Source: Phytopythium helicoides
Taxonomy: Eukaryota > Oomycota > Peronosporomycetes > Pythiales > Pythiaceae
Assembly (NCBI GenBank): GCA_024867545.1
Contig: JANFNE010000039.1
Location: 434,001 to 498,000 of the forward strand
Direction: 5' to 3'
Length of the DNA stretch: 64,000 bases
The translations under genes and the position numbers were made by a program. Position 1 is the first letter of the stretch. Every line of letters starts with the position of its first letter. Positions 41,866 through 52,701 of the stretch are shown piece after piece. A model generated the notes under the pieces. That model worked only from the letters and a program-made list of their open reading frames with translations, was not told the origin of the DNA and did not search any database.

Positions 41866-43320
41866 TTACACGCTGAGCGTCCAGATAGCAACCGCAAGGA
41901 TGCCAAACGTGAGCACGAGGAACGTGCCTGCAAAGGCTTCCGAGCTGATAATTCGTTCCGTGAAGGGCGTGACGGCAGCGCCCTTGAAACCCCAGACACG
42001 CTGGCAGTAGCGGGTGCCAATCACCTGGAACCAACACGGGATCGACAGCCCAAGCAGGAAGCCGAAGAGACCAGCAATAGAGAAGATGAAGTCGAGCTTC
42101 TTGAAGACGACCGCGAGCAGGATGGGCGGCACGGCGACCGACAGGCGGCACATGCTACGCGTGGCCTCGTGGCCGAAGCGCTCCGACACGGAGCGGGGAA
42201 ACGACATGTGCATGTTGTCACCGACCGTGACGCCGACCATGGGGTAAGCCGACACGACGTTCACAACGGGGAAGAGCAGGATGACGAGCTGAACAATAAC
42301 GCCGAGCGGGTTCCAGTACGAGCACTCTCCCCATCCGTTGCCGCAGCCCGAGTAGGTGCTCCACATGAGCGTCGCGAGGGGGTTGATCTGGTCGAACGCG
42401 ACGGCGCCGAGGAAGCCGACAAGCAGGTAGAATCCACCGGAGATGGCGAGCGCGCCGAGTGCCACGGGGCGAGCGTATCGCTTGGGCTCGAGCGGCTGCA
42501 GCGCGTCGGGCATGTTGTACTGGCAGTTGAGCGCGAGCAGCGTGGGGCCGAATCCCTTGCCGAAGTTGCTCCAGTTGGCTGCTCCGATGGTGTCGGCGCG
42601 CGCGAGCACAATGTCGCTGCCGTCGACGGCGAGCTTGACGAGCATGGTGACGAGCATGAGCAGGAAGGCGACGATGCGGTAGGCGGAGAGGAACTTCTGC
42701 ACGGATGCCTGGTCGCTGAGGTCCATGAGCACCATGGATAGCACGGCGGCCGCGAAGATGGCCATGAAGACGTAGTAGCCCGAGATGCAGCCGGCGGACG
42801 GGTGGTCTCCGTAGACGTCGCAGCTGCCACCGAGCGCGTAGGAGAAGAAGAGCGAGCTCATGGAGGAGGCGAAGACGGACGCGTAGGACCAGAGCGAGCC
42901 GACGCAGTAGAGCACCATGACGGTCTGCACGACGAGCTTGCCGGGCCTGCCCGCGAACATGTCGCCCACGGTGGCGAACTCGAACTTGCGGAAGGTGAGC
43001 TCGTGCCTCGGCGCCCCGCTGTGTGGCGCGGCGCACACGCCCTCGGCCCTCGCGAGCGACTCGAGCGTGTAGTTCATGGTCACGAGCGAGCCCAGCGCGC
43101 CGACGACCAGCAGCGCCGTCGAGAGGCCCAGCCCCGCCTGCGCGAACGCGAACGGCAGCCCGAAGCAGCCCGTGCCGATGATGTAGTTGAGCGCCATGGC
43201 CAGCGCCACCAGCGGCCCGTAGGGCTTGACGCCCAGCGTCGACACGTCGTCCGACTCGCTCAGCGACCGGCTGGCGCGCCGCGCGCCCGCGAGCAGCGGC
43301 TGCGACTCGGAGACGGTCAT
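41866..43320 (-). CDS. AAAP-family amino acid transporter (SLC38/SLC36-like)
   Basis: A single exon encodes 484 residues. A hydrophilic Ser-rich N-terminus (residues 1-30) is followed by about eleven membrane helices. The first contains MALNYIIGTGCFGLPFAFAQ, the unwound IGTG helix that binds substrate in the APC/AAAP fold. Later helices include LLALNCQYNMPDALQPLE (about 255-272), LLFPVVNVVSAYPMVGVTVGDN and FIFSIAGLFGFLLGLSIPCW. A Cys-containing extracellular loop (GGSCDVYGDHPSAGC, about 166-180) may form a disulphide. Such carriers import neutral amino acids with H+ or Na+ at the plasma membrane or vacuole; the exact substrate and membrane are not evident. The GC-rich 5' end gives long antisense shadow frames that I disregard. 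Confidence 0.88.
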   Translation of the reverse strand: MTVSESQPLLAGARRASRSLSESDDVSTLGVKPYGPLVALAMALNYIIGTGCFGLPFAFAQAGLGLSTALLVVGALGSLVTMNYTLESLARAEGVCAAPHSGAPRHELTFRKFEFATVGDMFAGRPGKLVVQTVMVLYCVGSLWSYASVFASSMSSLFFSYALGGSCDVYGDHPSAGCISGYYVFMAIFAAAVLSMVLMDLSDQASVQKFLSAYRIVAFLLMLVTMLVKLAVDGSDIVLARADTIGAANWSNFGKGFGPTLLALNCQYNMPDALQPLEPKRYARPVALGALAISGGFYLLVGFLGAVAFDQINPLATLMWSTYSGCGNGWGECSYWNPLGVIVQLVILLFPVVNVVSAYPMVGVTVGDNMHMSFPRSVSERFGHEATRSMCRLSVAVPPILLAVVFKKLDFIFSIAGLFGFLLGLSIPCWFQVIGTRYCQRVWGFKGAAVTPFTERIISSEAFAGTFLVLTFGILAVAIWTLSV

Positions 43321-43585
43321 GAGGCGAGGGGGGAACTCGGCAAGTGACGGTTGGCGGGGGAGGCGCGCGTCGGATCTACCGCCAAGTGTGCGGAAGAGGT
43401 GGGACCCGAGGCGCGTTTATGCCGGTGCTGCAGCCTGGGCGAGCAACTGCGATCGGGAGATGATGGGGAGCGAGGCTGGGAGGTGGGTGAAGATGCAGCG
43501 ACGCAGCAGAGTCATGAACGACAGTAGGTGGCGGACAGTTGGGCCGCCTTCTTGAAAGCGGTTCGCATTGGGGCGATGACCGTGG
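43321..43585. other. Promoter-side spacer of the AAAP gene
   Basis: GC-rich leader region upstream of the transporter start. No separate gene is seen. Confidence 0.4.
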
Positions 43586-44083
43586 TTGCGACGAGCCAAA
43601 AACAGCTCGCGTGGTTGGTTGCACGGCGGATCTGGTCGGACGTCAGTCAGATCCATTTTCGGCAACGACGACGAAGGCGACGAACTCGTCCGAGCTGTGA
43701 GGTTGCATGACGGACTAGCGGCCTGGAAGAAATCAATTCGAAATCGATCAAGCAACAAAGTGCATTTGGACTGGACCTTGCGAGTACGACGGCAACGACA
43801 GCAACTTGCTGCCGTTATCCGAATAGATTGATTGACGCGAGTGCGGCTTGAAGTGAACAACCTGCATAACTTAGCCATGTGTGGACTCCGGAACCTTCTC
43901 AAGCATATTGAACTCGGAGTTTCTGCTGCATTGTACGATGATACGATTGGCATACAACCCAGGCCAGCGAGTGCTGCCAAATCTCGACTTGCACGTGGTG
44001 TAGCACATGCCATCTGGAGAAACGCTCCCCGCCCGGTCGGCTTTGGGAACTTCACCATCCTTAGTGTCAATATGTCTAGTTGA
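43586..44083 (+). pseudogene. Relic of an unrecognised gene with one in-frame stop
   Basis: One plus-strand frame is open for 166 codons except for a TGA at 43829-43831. It looks protein-like: SIFGNDDEGDELVRAVRLHD, AAWKKSIRNRSSNKVHLDW, and after the stop MCGLRNLLKHIELGVSAAL. The 19-nt CATTTTCGGCAACGACGAC (from 43654) recurs at 46797 in another relic, also reading IFGNDD. I do not recognise the family. The opposite strand has a 227-codon shadow frame of poor composition. Confidence 0.35.
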
Positions 44084-44691
44084 GGGTGAGCTCCCAACAC
44101 ATTCTTCCAGAAGAAGCAGATGACATGTTCACGTCACCTCTCCATTCGGAGGTCATCGCGTGTGGCGTTGTGGTCGAGACACCTTAGCGCAGTGCATCTA
44201 TTCCTGCTGCAGCTCTACTATGCAACGTCTGACTGATCTACATGGGAACGTGGATGCTAGCTCCGGGGATTATGTGTATTTGCCGGTCTGCAAATGATCG
44301 ACAGATTTGATAGAGACAAGATTCTTGATTGGACAGGATCGCACCGATGTTGTAGATCCGACCGTGCAGCGAGATGAGTTACAACTTCGTGTTGTTGGAG
44401 TACTCAGCAAGTGTGATTGCTATGGAGGCACCCGTTCAGAAAAATGATGCGATGAAGCGCCAAGATCGTGCTGCATACTCATCACTACCATTGACCACCA
44501 ACGAGGGCTTTTCACTTTCAACATATTGAAGAACCTAGTTTGTGATTTTTTTTGCTCAAGCAAACAGTTGCTGCTTGTTAGTCGATTTGTGTGATCGCAA
44601 CAAGTTGCGAACACCATTATGCTCACTTCAACTTCAACAGGAGCATTTTACTTCAACTTGAGGTGATTGGCGAGTGGGAGCACCGCCATCA
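44084..44691. other. Intergenic spacer
   Basis: About 600 bp between the relic and the next gene's 3' end. AT-rich with a short T run near 44547. No gene is seen. Confidence 0.45.
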
Positions 44692-46075
44692 CTATAGGGC
44701 TACACGAGCGAACACTTGAACGTCGCCAACCACGTGGATGTTGAGCGGCGCATCTGTGCCAGTTGCTGACACAACGTCGCCAAAACAGCTACCGCCAAGC
44801 CACTGCTCCACCCGACGTTGCGTGCGAGCAAGCAACACCGATTGTCGAGATGGACGTCGCCCTGTAATAGACGCAGTTATATCTGAATGCAGTAGGTGAA
44901 CTGGGACGAAGAATTGCTGGAGTGGCAGTGGAGGCTCATCCAGGACACTTTGCATAACCACACCACAGTCACGGTAGGTAAGTACATATACAATGCTTCA
45001 AGCCAGCGAACTCGTACCTGATTGTGGCACAAACGGTAAGCAGTCGCCACATGCCGAGACAATTGTCTTCCTCTTCGTGATGTTCTGCGACCGCGCGATC
45101 ATATGTGCCGTATTGGTCATCTTCAAGGTCTCTGTAGCGTGGTCCAACGTTGTACACGACTGGATTGCACAGGATCACATCCCGGACAGCAACCTGACTC
45201 AACCGGGTGTTTGTTATCTTTGTGGTAGACTCAACGACGCGTCGAGATGGACTTGACGAGTACGCAGACACCAGTGCATCGCATATCATGCCCACAACTC
45301 GGGATATTTCGTTGCCTGCTGCTGAACCATTTCCATCACTCGTGTCGCGCTCCATCTCTAAATCGATCGACTTTGGCATCGCCTCGATGAGAGCGGGTGA
45401 GGCAAGTCCAGGACTCGCATCGACAACCATCGTACCCCTAAAGCCACTTGCCAGGTTTAAATGCATTTCGCGCACAAACTTTGGTACGTTTACGAAGAAG
45501 ACGTTGTCTTTTGTGAACAGTGCCGACACGTCACGATAAGCAGCTGCTTCAAGAGACCCGAGTTGCTCAAGCCTGTCAAGCAGGAACATGGCCATCTCTG
45601 CGTCAATCGGGCAGTTAGCGTCAACCAAACAAGAGAGCTTAATGCCAGACGCAACGAGGAGTAGTTGGTCGAGCAATTCCGCGAGTTGGTGGAAATCCAT
45701 CCGCGCAGACGAGGACAGCGTCAGTGACGCTGGCGTAGCTGATCCAACTGCAGTAGAAGAAGCGGTATCGTCATGATTTTTGGGCAGGGGCGGTCGATGT
45801 CGCTTCGGGTCAGAGTAGAACTCTCTCGTCAAGGCGACATGCATCTTGGCTGTAGCCCACTCCCGAGCTTCTGCACGAGGGAAGAGTTGCTTGCGGTTGT
45901 TGAGTCGAGTGGATTGACAGCAACGAAGGACCCAGCATCTCTCTCGAAGGGATGAGCTTGACATTCTGAGACCATGGAGGTCTTCATCGCCGAGGTAGTG
46001 TCGGATGTTAGCGCCGCATGACGATAGCAGCAGGAGATCCCATCGAGTGGACGACCACGGTGGTGGAGACGCCAT
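44692..46075 (-). CDS. Unrecognised two-exon protein
   Basis: Exon 1 (46075-45018) and exon 2 (44947-44692) join across a 70-nt GT-AG intron with matching phase, giving 437 residues. The N-terminal 105 residues are basic and irregular and may not be translated; a later ATG gives MDFHQLAELLDQLL. The middle is well-folded looking: LLLVASGIKLSCLVDANCPI, AEMAMFLLDRLEQLGSLEAA, VFFVNVPKFVREMHLNLAS. A Ser/Asp-rich region (about 225-260) and an acidic HHEEEDN segment follow. Exon 2 is LDEPPLPLQQFFVPVHLL to VFARVAL. There are no membrane segments, zinc motifs or known domains that I can name. Coding is supported by long non-repetitive frames on both sides of a clean intron. Confidence 0.5.
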
Positions 46076-47885
46076 CTTGGGCTTCGGTCGACAACCCAGG
46101 GAATCAAAATTGATCCATGCAATGATATCAAATCGAGCAATTCTTTAGATAATATATTGAATCATGATAGTAATACCATGATGATAGACATTAGTTTTGA
46201 CCAAATCATTGTAGATCGCGTCGCGAAACGCCCGACTCACTGCTATCCATTGCCCACTGTGCCAGGTAGACTCGTTGCGAATTCGATGAAATTCGCTGGA
46301 CACCACTAAATATGATAGTGTAGCCCATCAGAACTCATTTCAACGCGGCAGAGACACATCAATGTCGGCTTCGTCGATGTTCCCCTTCGCTCAACCGAGT
46401 TGTTGCCTAGTTCATCGAGCACGATTCGGATGACTGCAGTATTGAACGCAACCAACTCCGTGTGGTGGACAACTTTGATTGCAGCCTCGTATTGCCGGAG
46501 CATGTGGCACGACGTGATAAGAGTGCACAGTACGTATAGTGGAGTCTACTTTGCTTCGTCTTCGCTCGACCCTGTGAATCGCAGGGCTGCAAGATGGGTG
46601 CTTGGTTGTCTGCGTCAGATATAAACATATTCAGCGGTAATGCCGATACTGGAATCTACCTCTCGATAGTTGAGCCATGTGCACACCACACGGCTTCAGA
46701 TCCTTACCACGTCACTTTGTGCTATCCTGAGCAAGCTCGAACGGATATCAAGTTTACCAAAAATAGCCCAAAGTATGATCTGACAACGACGAGATTCATT
46801 TTCGGCAACGACGACCATACGAACAGATGCGTAGCGAAGGCACTGACAATGAAGATCTGCCTACCAGCCTGAGTCGCACTTGGCGATCAAAATCGCCGAG
46901 CCAATCGAGATAGTTGGGAAGGGTCGAGACTTTGTAGAAGTGCATCTTCCACTCATTGCTGATGGAGCACTTCAAATTATCTGAGCGGAGAGAAAAGAAA
47001 GAAGCCAAACCGTTTCCGTGGACAAATATGTTCCACTCGCAGAGTTCAGATTTCTCGTAAATTCACTTACTGGCTAAAGTCGCTTGGGTTTACCACCGTC
47101 CAGGCGAATGTAACATCTATGTGGACTGGAACTCAACGAAGCAACGGGACGATCTACGAGCTCAAATTGTGGAAGTGAACCCTTCAGGATGAGCTCGAGT
47201 ATTATCGACTGCCTCGTAGGTAATACAGCATAATGCCCCGGAAACCAAGTTTGAGGCATCGCGTACGAAAGAGGCTGCTTCACTAGCCTTAGACTTTGGC
47301 GTTCCGCTCACCTGCAGGTTGTTCGTTTCATGCTTTCCATATCCAAGCGACGACTCTTTGTGATCCGCTCGCTCGCCGAAATGGCGATTGGAGCAGCTGG
47401 ACTATGCAGTATATCGAAGGAAGGCGCTCGCGAGCGTACAGAACTGGCCCTGCGTTGGCTCTGTACAGGATCGTAACATGTTGCGAACAGCCGTGGAGAT
47501 GGACTGGGCACCAAGGGATTGAGCTTCAACGTGCTTCTCAGGCTCTTGGAGTAGAGACTCTCACGGAACGAACAATGCTGTTGCTTTCTCTGATATCCCT
47601 CACAGCTAGTAACGACAAGACTATTCGAGCACAGAAAAATCCAACTAGTCTTGCATGGTTGGTTTGGGATCTTCTACAGCAATAGTTCGCGAGCCATGGT
47701 CAGCATCGTCCATTCCTCGATGCGATGACAAATGATAGCGTGTAGCGCAGCCTATCACGGTATCATATAAGTGGTGGTCGAGCTCATACAATTCCTCAAA
47801 GTTCCACATTATTACGAAAACAACTATCTCTCCTTAGTGTCCGATACCAAACCCACGCGCGAAACTGATGTATTATTGATCATTT
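46076..47885. other. 1.8-kb region with scattered coding-like scraps
   Basis: No complete gene. Protein-like pieces occur on the plus strand: a YDLTTTRFIFGNDDHTNRCV block (46774-46833), IKIAEPIEIVGKGRDFVEVH (from about 46886), VYHRPGECNIYVDWNSTKQR (from about 47089), and KRRLFVIRSLAEMAIGAAGL (from 47346, after a CAG acceptor ending at 47316) running into VETLTERTMLLLSLISLTAS. A different piece (MLRQYEAAIKVVHHTELVAF) reads on the minus strand near 46503. Frames change repeatedly, so this is best explained as a decayed ARM-like gene or a multi-exon gene I cannot assemble. Confidence 0.3.
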
Positions 47886-50800
47886 TCACTCTACACGGCA
47901 CCACTGACAAACGAGCTTGTACACCTCGTTGAGGATACCGGAGGCCACAGCGATGGCAATAGCTGAAAGCCAATGCCACCACGGGATATTCGCAAAGTCA
48001 AAGAGGTCGTCCATGACGACAGGCACGTTCGTGATTATGACTGCTAACGCAATCGCGAGCACTGATGCCAGGTTGAGATACTTGTTGCTGAATGCATTAG
48101 GTAGAGCCGATGCCACTCGCTGGCGAAGAGTGTAAGCCATTACCACTTCGATCAGAGTAATTGTGGCAAAAGTCAACGCCTGGGCCCTCGCGACACCCTC
48201 GGCGACGCAATCATAGTCACCGCCCTTACACACTGTGCCTTCAGCTTCATGGAATCCACTTGAAGCTGCTGCCGCTCCAAATACGTACGATCCGTCTTCG
48301 AAGTGAGCAGCACAATTTCCGTACACTCGCCACCCAGTCTCCACCCCATCCCATCGCCTACACGTTGCAGTGCTCGCGATAATTTCTCCAGTTAGAATAT
48401 TCTCCTGAAGGAAAAGTCCAAAGTTCCAGTAAAGTCCGAGTAGGAATGCAGCCATTGAGCCAACTGCGACCAGCCCTGCGTTGAATGCGACCAAAATCCA
48501 CATCGACTTGCCATGGATAAGTGCTTGAGTCTTGGGACGAGGTGCGCTCTCCATCAGCATCCTATCGCTTTCGTCAAGACTCAGTGCCATCGCAGGCATC
48601 CCGTTCGAAAACAGGTTCAGCATCAGGATTTGCAAGGCTTCCATCGGTAGCGGCAGGCCAGATGCAATAGCAGCGAACATCATCGGAATCAAGCCAAAGT
48701 TGGCAGACAAGAAAAACATGACAAACTTCTGAATGTTCGAGTAGATGGCACGTCCCTGTTCGACTGCTGCGACAATGCTCACGAAATTGTCATCAGTCAG
48801 AATCATATCGGATGCTCCTTTCGCCACCTCGGTTCCGGTGACCCCCATCGCAACACCGATATCAGCAGCCTGCAAAGCTGGGGCGTCGTTTACGCCATCA
48901 CCAGTCATAGCTGCGATCATTCCCTGGCGTTGAAGCGACTTGACGATTACGATTTTGTCCTCGGGCTTGGCACGAGCAAACACAAGTGTTCGAGATGTAA
49001 TAGTATCCAGTGCGTCATTTGGGAGGTAGTCACGTCCTCCTGGGCGGAGCACTTCGCAGTCTGTAACTTCAAAGTTCAGATCTGTACTCGGTTCGATGAG
49101 GCCAATATTTTCTGCGATCGCCACCGCCGTCTTGATGTAGTCTCCGGTGATCATTATGGTGCGGATAGAGGCATGTCGCGCCATCTCAATCGCCTCCTTT
49201 ACACCATCCCGCTCAGGGTCAATTGAGCCAATCAGTCCAAGAAATGTTAGGTCTTGCGAAAGGTCTGCAAATTGGCGTTCAGGTTCACAACTTGCTGCTG
49301 GAAGTGTGGCCAGTGGTCCAATCGCAACTGCCAGGACGCGAAGCGCACGTGATGCCAAGCCATCGATAGCATCTAGAATCTGTGCACGATGGTCTTCAAA
49401 CAATTCCGAAATCGTCCCATCTTGCTTACAATAACTTGTGCAGCAACCAAGAACGTAAGTTGGTGCCCCCTTGACGCAAACGACTCCAACACTAGTCTTA
49501 TCCAGCGCAACACTTCCAATTTGCTTCGAGTCAGTGGGAAGTTCAACGACCGTCATCATCATCTTGCGCGTCGACGAGAACGGAAGCTCGAGAACACGTT
49601 TGTACCTCGCTGCGGCCGCGTCGCCCCAAATGCCAACTTTTGCGGCTGCAACCACTAGTGGCACTTCGGTCGAGTCACCAACTCCTTGCCACTCAATTGC
49701 GCCGTTTTCACTCTCAATTTTCTTCAACTTGGTGTTGCTACTCAAAACCGCGGCTAGAAGTGTTGACTGGACTACCGGGCTGTCGGAGTGTCTTTCACCA
49801 CCACGTAAAACCTCGCCAATCGGTGTGAGTCCTTTTCCGGTAATGTCATATTCGCTGGAGTCCGCCCACATCTTGACAGCTGTCATCTTTCCTTCAGTCA
49901 ATGTCCCCGTCTTGTCGGTGCAAATAACCGATGCAGCACCGAGAGTCTCTACTGCAGCTAGGCGCCGAACGAGCACGTTCTTTTTCACCATGCTAAGCGT
50001 TCCGGACGAAAGGCTCAGCGTCACTACGACTGGCATTCCTTCGGGTACGGCTGTAACTGCGAGCGATACGGCGACCATGATCATGTTGAGCCACACTGCT
50101 CGATCAGGATGCTTGGGGTCCTCGTTGCCGCGCAAGTACCCCACAATGTAGACGACCACACAAACAGCAACACCTATCGTTCCCATGATAAGTCCCAGCC
50201 GGTTCAGTGACTCCTGCAGAGGAGTCTGCTTGGGTTGATATTTCTCAACGCACTCGGCCAGAGGGTTCTTGCATTTGCTGCCAGTTTCATGGTCCTCTTT
50301 ACTCGAAGAGTCCGAGCTTGACTTGAGCAGTGCCGCAATCGACCCGACTCGCGAGGCCATGCCCGTCGCGACAACGACCCCACGTGCATTTCCTGCCGTC
50401 ACGGTTGTTGACGAGAACACCATGTTCGAGGCTGTGAGAGCGCCAATAGCCGATGGCTCCTTAACTCCGGCCTTCTTGGCCACGTCCTCGGACTCGCCCG
50501 TCAACAGCATCTCGTTGACCTTGAGGTTGTTGCTCTCGCTGAGCCTCAGGTCGGCCGGCACAATGTCCCCCGTGGCAAGCACGACGACGTCCCCAGGCAC
50601 GAGCTCCTCGCTGTCGACGACGTGCGGGCTGCCATCGCGGACAACGACCGACTGCGGACTGGCCAAGTGCGCGAGAGCCTCGAGCGCGCTGCCGGCGCTT
50701 TGCTCCTGGTACGTCGCCACAGCCGAGTTGAGCACGACGATGAACAGGATGGTGATGCCGTCCACGAACTCCTGGAAGCAGAGCGCGAGCACGGCGGCGG

Positions 50801-51191
50801 CCAGCAGCATGGCGATGATGAGGTTGTAGAACTGCAGCAGAAACGCCACAGCCACAGGTGTCCGCGGCGCCAGCTGCAGCGCGTTGCGGCCGTACACGCC
50901 GAGTCTTTTGGCGCTCTCGCTCGGCGTTAGGCCGCCGCCAAGGCTCGTGCTCAGCCTTCGGGCGACCGCGTCGAGGGGCAGAGCGCTCCACGAGTCGCGC
51001 TGCTGCTGTTCGAGGAGCTCCTGGAGCTCGTACGGGGTCGTTCGGACCCGCGAGAGCGGGGAAAGCGCGGCGCTGGACGCTGGAGACGCTAGAGCGCGGT
51101 ACGAGACCATCACAGGCGACACAGAGAGCCCTGCAAGCCTCGGAGGCGGTGGCGAGAGGCGGTCACTAGCGAGTGGGGATGGGGATTTCAT
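47886..51191 (-). CDS. P2-type cation-transporting ATPase (Ca2+/Na+-ATPase-like)
   Basis: A single exon encodes 1101 residues with every P-type ATPase landmark. These are an actuator TGES-type loop (LLTGESEDV), M4 PEGMP, the phosphorylation site DKTGTLT (Asp near 425), a KGAP-type nucleotide motif, MITGD, and the hinge TGDGVNDAPAL (near 763). Ten membrane helices are expected. The N-terminal region (about 50-115) resembles the cation ATPase N-domain (RLGVYGRNAL). Ion-site residues are informative. M5 has SANFGL where SERCA has SSNVGE, and M6 has NLFSNGMPA where SERCA has NLVTDGLPA, so the Asp equivalent to SERCA D800 is Asn and E771 is absent. A standard SERCA-like Ca2+ site is therefore unlikely. 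A PMR1- or ENA-like role (Mn2+, Na+ or K+) is a guess. A luminal loop with several Cys lies between M7 and M8. Confidence 0.88.
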   Translation of the reverse strand: MKSPSPLASDRLSPPPPRLAGLSVSPVMVSYRALASPASSAALSPLSRVRTTPYELQELLEQQQRDSWSALPLDAVARRLSTSLGGGLTPSESAKRLGVYGRNALQLAPRTPVAVAFLLQFYNLIIAMLLAAAVLALCFQEFVDGITILFIVVLNSAVATYQEQSAGSALEALAHLASPQSVVVRDGSPHVVDSEELVPGDVVVLATGDIVPADLRLSESNNLKVNEMLLTGESEDVAKKAGVKEPSAIGALTASNMVFSSTTVTAGNARGVVVATGMASRVGSIAALLKSSSDSSSKEDHETGSKCKNPLAECVEKYQPKQTPLQESLNRLGLIMGTIGVAVCVVVYIVGYLRGNEDPKHPDRAVWLNMIMVAVSLAVTAVPEGMPVVVTLSLSSGTLSMVKKNVLVRRLAAVETLGAASVICTDKTGTLTEGKMTAVKMWADSSEYDITGKGLTPIGEVLRGGERHSDSPVVQSTLLAAVLSSNTKLKKIESENGAIEWQGVGDSTEVPLVVAAAKVGIWGDAAAARYKRVLELPFSSTRKMMMTVVELPTDSKQIGSVALDKTSVGVVCVKGAPTYVLGCCTSYCKQDGTISELFEDHRAQILDAIDGLASRALRVLAVAIGPLATLPAASCEPERQFADLSQDLTFLGLIGSIDPERDGVKEAIEMARHASIRTIMITGDYIKTAVAIAENIGLIEPSTDLNFEVTDCEVLRPGGRDYLPNDALDTITSRTLVFARAKPEDKIVIVKSLQRQGMIAAMTGDGVNDAPALQAADIGVAMGVTGTEVAKGASDMILTDDNFVSIVAAVEQGRAIYSNIQKFVMFFLSANFGLIPMMFAAIASGLPLPMEALQILMLNLFSNGMPAMALSLDESDRMLMESAPRPKTQALIHGKSMWILVAFNAGLVAVGSMAAFLLGLYWNFGLFLQENILTGEIIASTATCRRWDGVETGWRVYGNCAAHFEDGSYVFGAAAASSGFHEAEGTVCKGGDYDCVAEGVARAQALTFATITLIEVVMAYTLRQRVASALPNAFSNKYLNLASVLAIALAVIITNVPVVMDDLFDFANIPWWHWLSAIAIAVASGILNEVYKLVCQWCRVE

Positions 51192-52701
51192 GGTGCTTGA
51201 TCACGCATGCAACGACGAGCCACAACGGAGACACACGGTGGTTATCGAGTCGACCAAAGAAGCTCTCAGCACCGCTGAAGCAGGATTTCATCGCCTCGAA
51301 ATCGAAATCACCAAGGTGGAAAAAAGTCGCGGAGTTCCGGGCCACAAGGTGTTATCAAGTCATCTACTTTTGCAAAAGAACTCTTCCAGCAGTAGACGAG
51401 CACCGAATGCTCGAGTACCTGAAAATCAAAGGAGTGGAATCAAGACCGGGATGCAACCTTGAAGATGGAGGCAAGAGAGATCGACAAGTGTCCGGTGAAC
51501 ATCCTCCGCTCAATGTCAATCAGAGAAAACCATGAATAAACACGGTCGCGCCGCTCGACTTTGCGGTGAGTTGACAGAAAAACCCTTGATTCTTTTGAAG
51601 CTGTTTCTTTCGGGGAAGGCTTTAATACCACAGAAGCTACACAATATCGAACTAGATACATGTAGCTTTCACGACGAGTGCGGAACACTGCGCCGCGCAG
51701 CGAGAGACTAGAGTCTGCTCGACCGCATACGTCTGTGACGCCCCGCTGTAGTCCGGGAAGAAGCTGGCTTGCCGCGCATGTCGACCGAAGTTACGAAGAC
51801 GTGTCCCCTCGACGGCGCTCTCGTGCTGGTGTCGTCAAGCTGAACGTCGCGCGCGTTGCTTGGTTTTCGCTGGCGCACGACACTTGCTCATCGACGCAGC
51901 TCTCGAGTGTGGCTGAACGGCAGCAGACAGACGCAGCTTGGTTTTCGCAAACGTCCAATGGAGCCGCCGCTTGAGCCACCGTGAAGATCTGGAGCTTGGA
52001 CGTGCAGCTGAAGCCGAGGCGAGGTGCTTGGATTTCGCGAACGCCTGGTCCAGCTGAGCCGTGAGGTCTGCTCTTGATCACGAGAGGTTGTGTCTTCGCC
52101 TTGGTCTCCTAGCGCGGTGGATCCTCAAGCGCGTGGTCCTGGGTCGTGAACCGCGGAGAGCAGTCGCTTGAGTTCCATCTTGAAACTTGCCAACTGAGGG
52201 GAAAAGAGCTTGGCGTCGAATGCCTCGCCCTCGCAAGTTGAAGTCCTCACGCATTGATCCCTTTTTACTTGCAAAGTTTATGTGAAGCATGATGAACAAG
52301 GGGGATGGCACCCTCTACTTTCCAACAGTCTAGTCTTGTGAGCAACCAGGACTCGACACTTGTATTGCAAAGAGGAACGGAGCGAGGAGGCTGCCTTGCG
52401 AACCTGCGCGTTGGCATCCACGACACAGCCAATGAGCTCTCGGCAAGCCTTCTGCGCGACCGAGGAAATCCAGTCGAGTAGTGAAGTGTCCGTTGAGTCG
52501 CCTAGGCAGTCTTCATGGTGCGCTGGGCTCCAAGGGCTCCATGTGTGAGCAGCGTTCGTTTCACTTCGTATCATGCAGAGGTTGCATCACTTGCGGTCCG
52601 TTAATTTATGTCGGAAGATAGACGTTGGGAACCAAGGGACTAAATATAACAAAAAGTGAAGTCAGTGAATCATACTTGCCACCGATCCCAGCGCGACACT
52701 C
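51192..52701. other. 1.5-kb spacer with a short diverged repeat and a doubtful minus-strand ORF
   Basis: Three diverged copies of GCTTGGTTTTCGC occur at about 51857, 51937 and 52027, spaced 80-90 bp. A minus-strand frame at 52574-52278 reads protein-like in the middle (LLDWISSVAQKACRELIGCV) but has no recognised domain or supporting splice sites. No confident gene. Confidence 0.35.

Noticed and set aside
42169..43347. Long frames antisense or out of frame with the AAAP transporter
   Set aside because: Explained by the high GC3 of the transporter gene.
43417..44100. 227-codon minus-strand ORF
   Set aside because: Low-complexity Arg/Ser/Pro composition; the plus-strand frame there is more protein-like.
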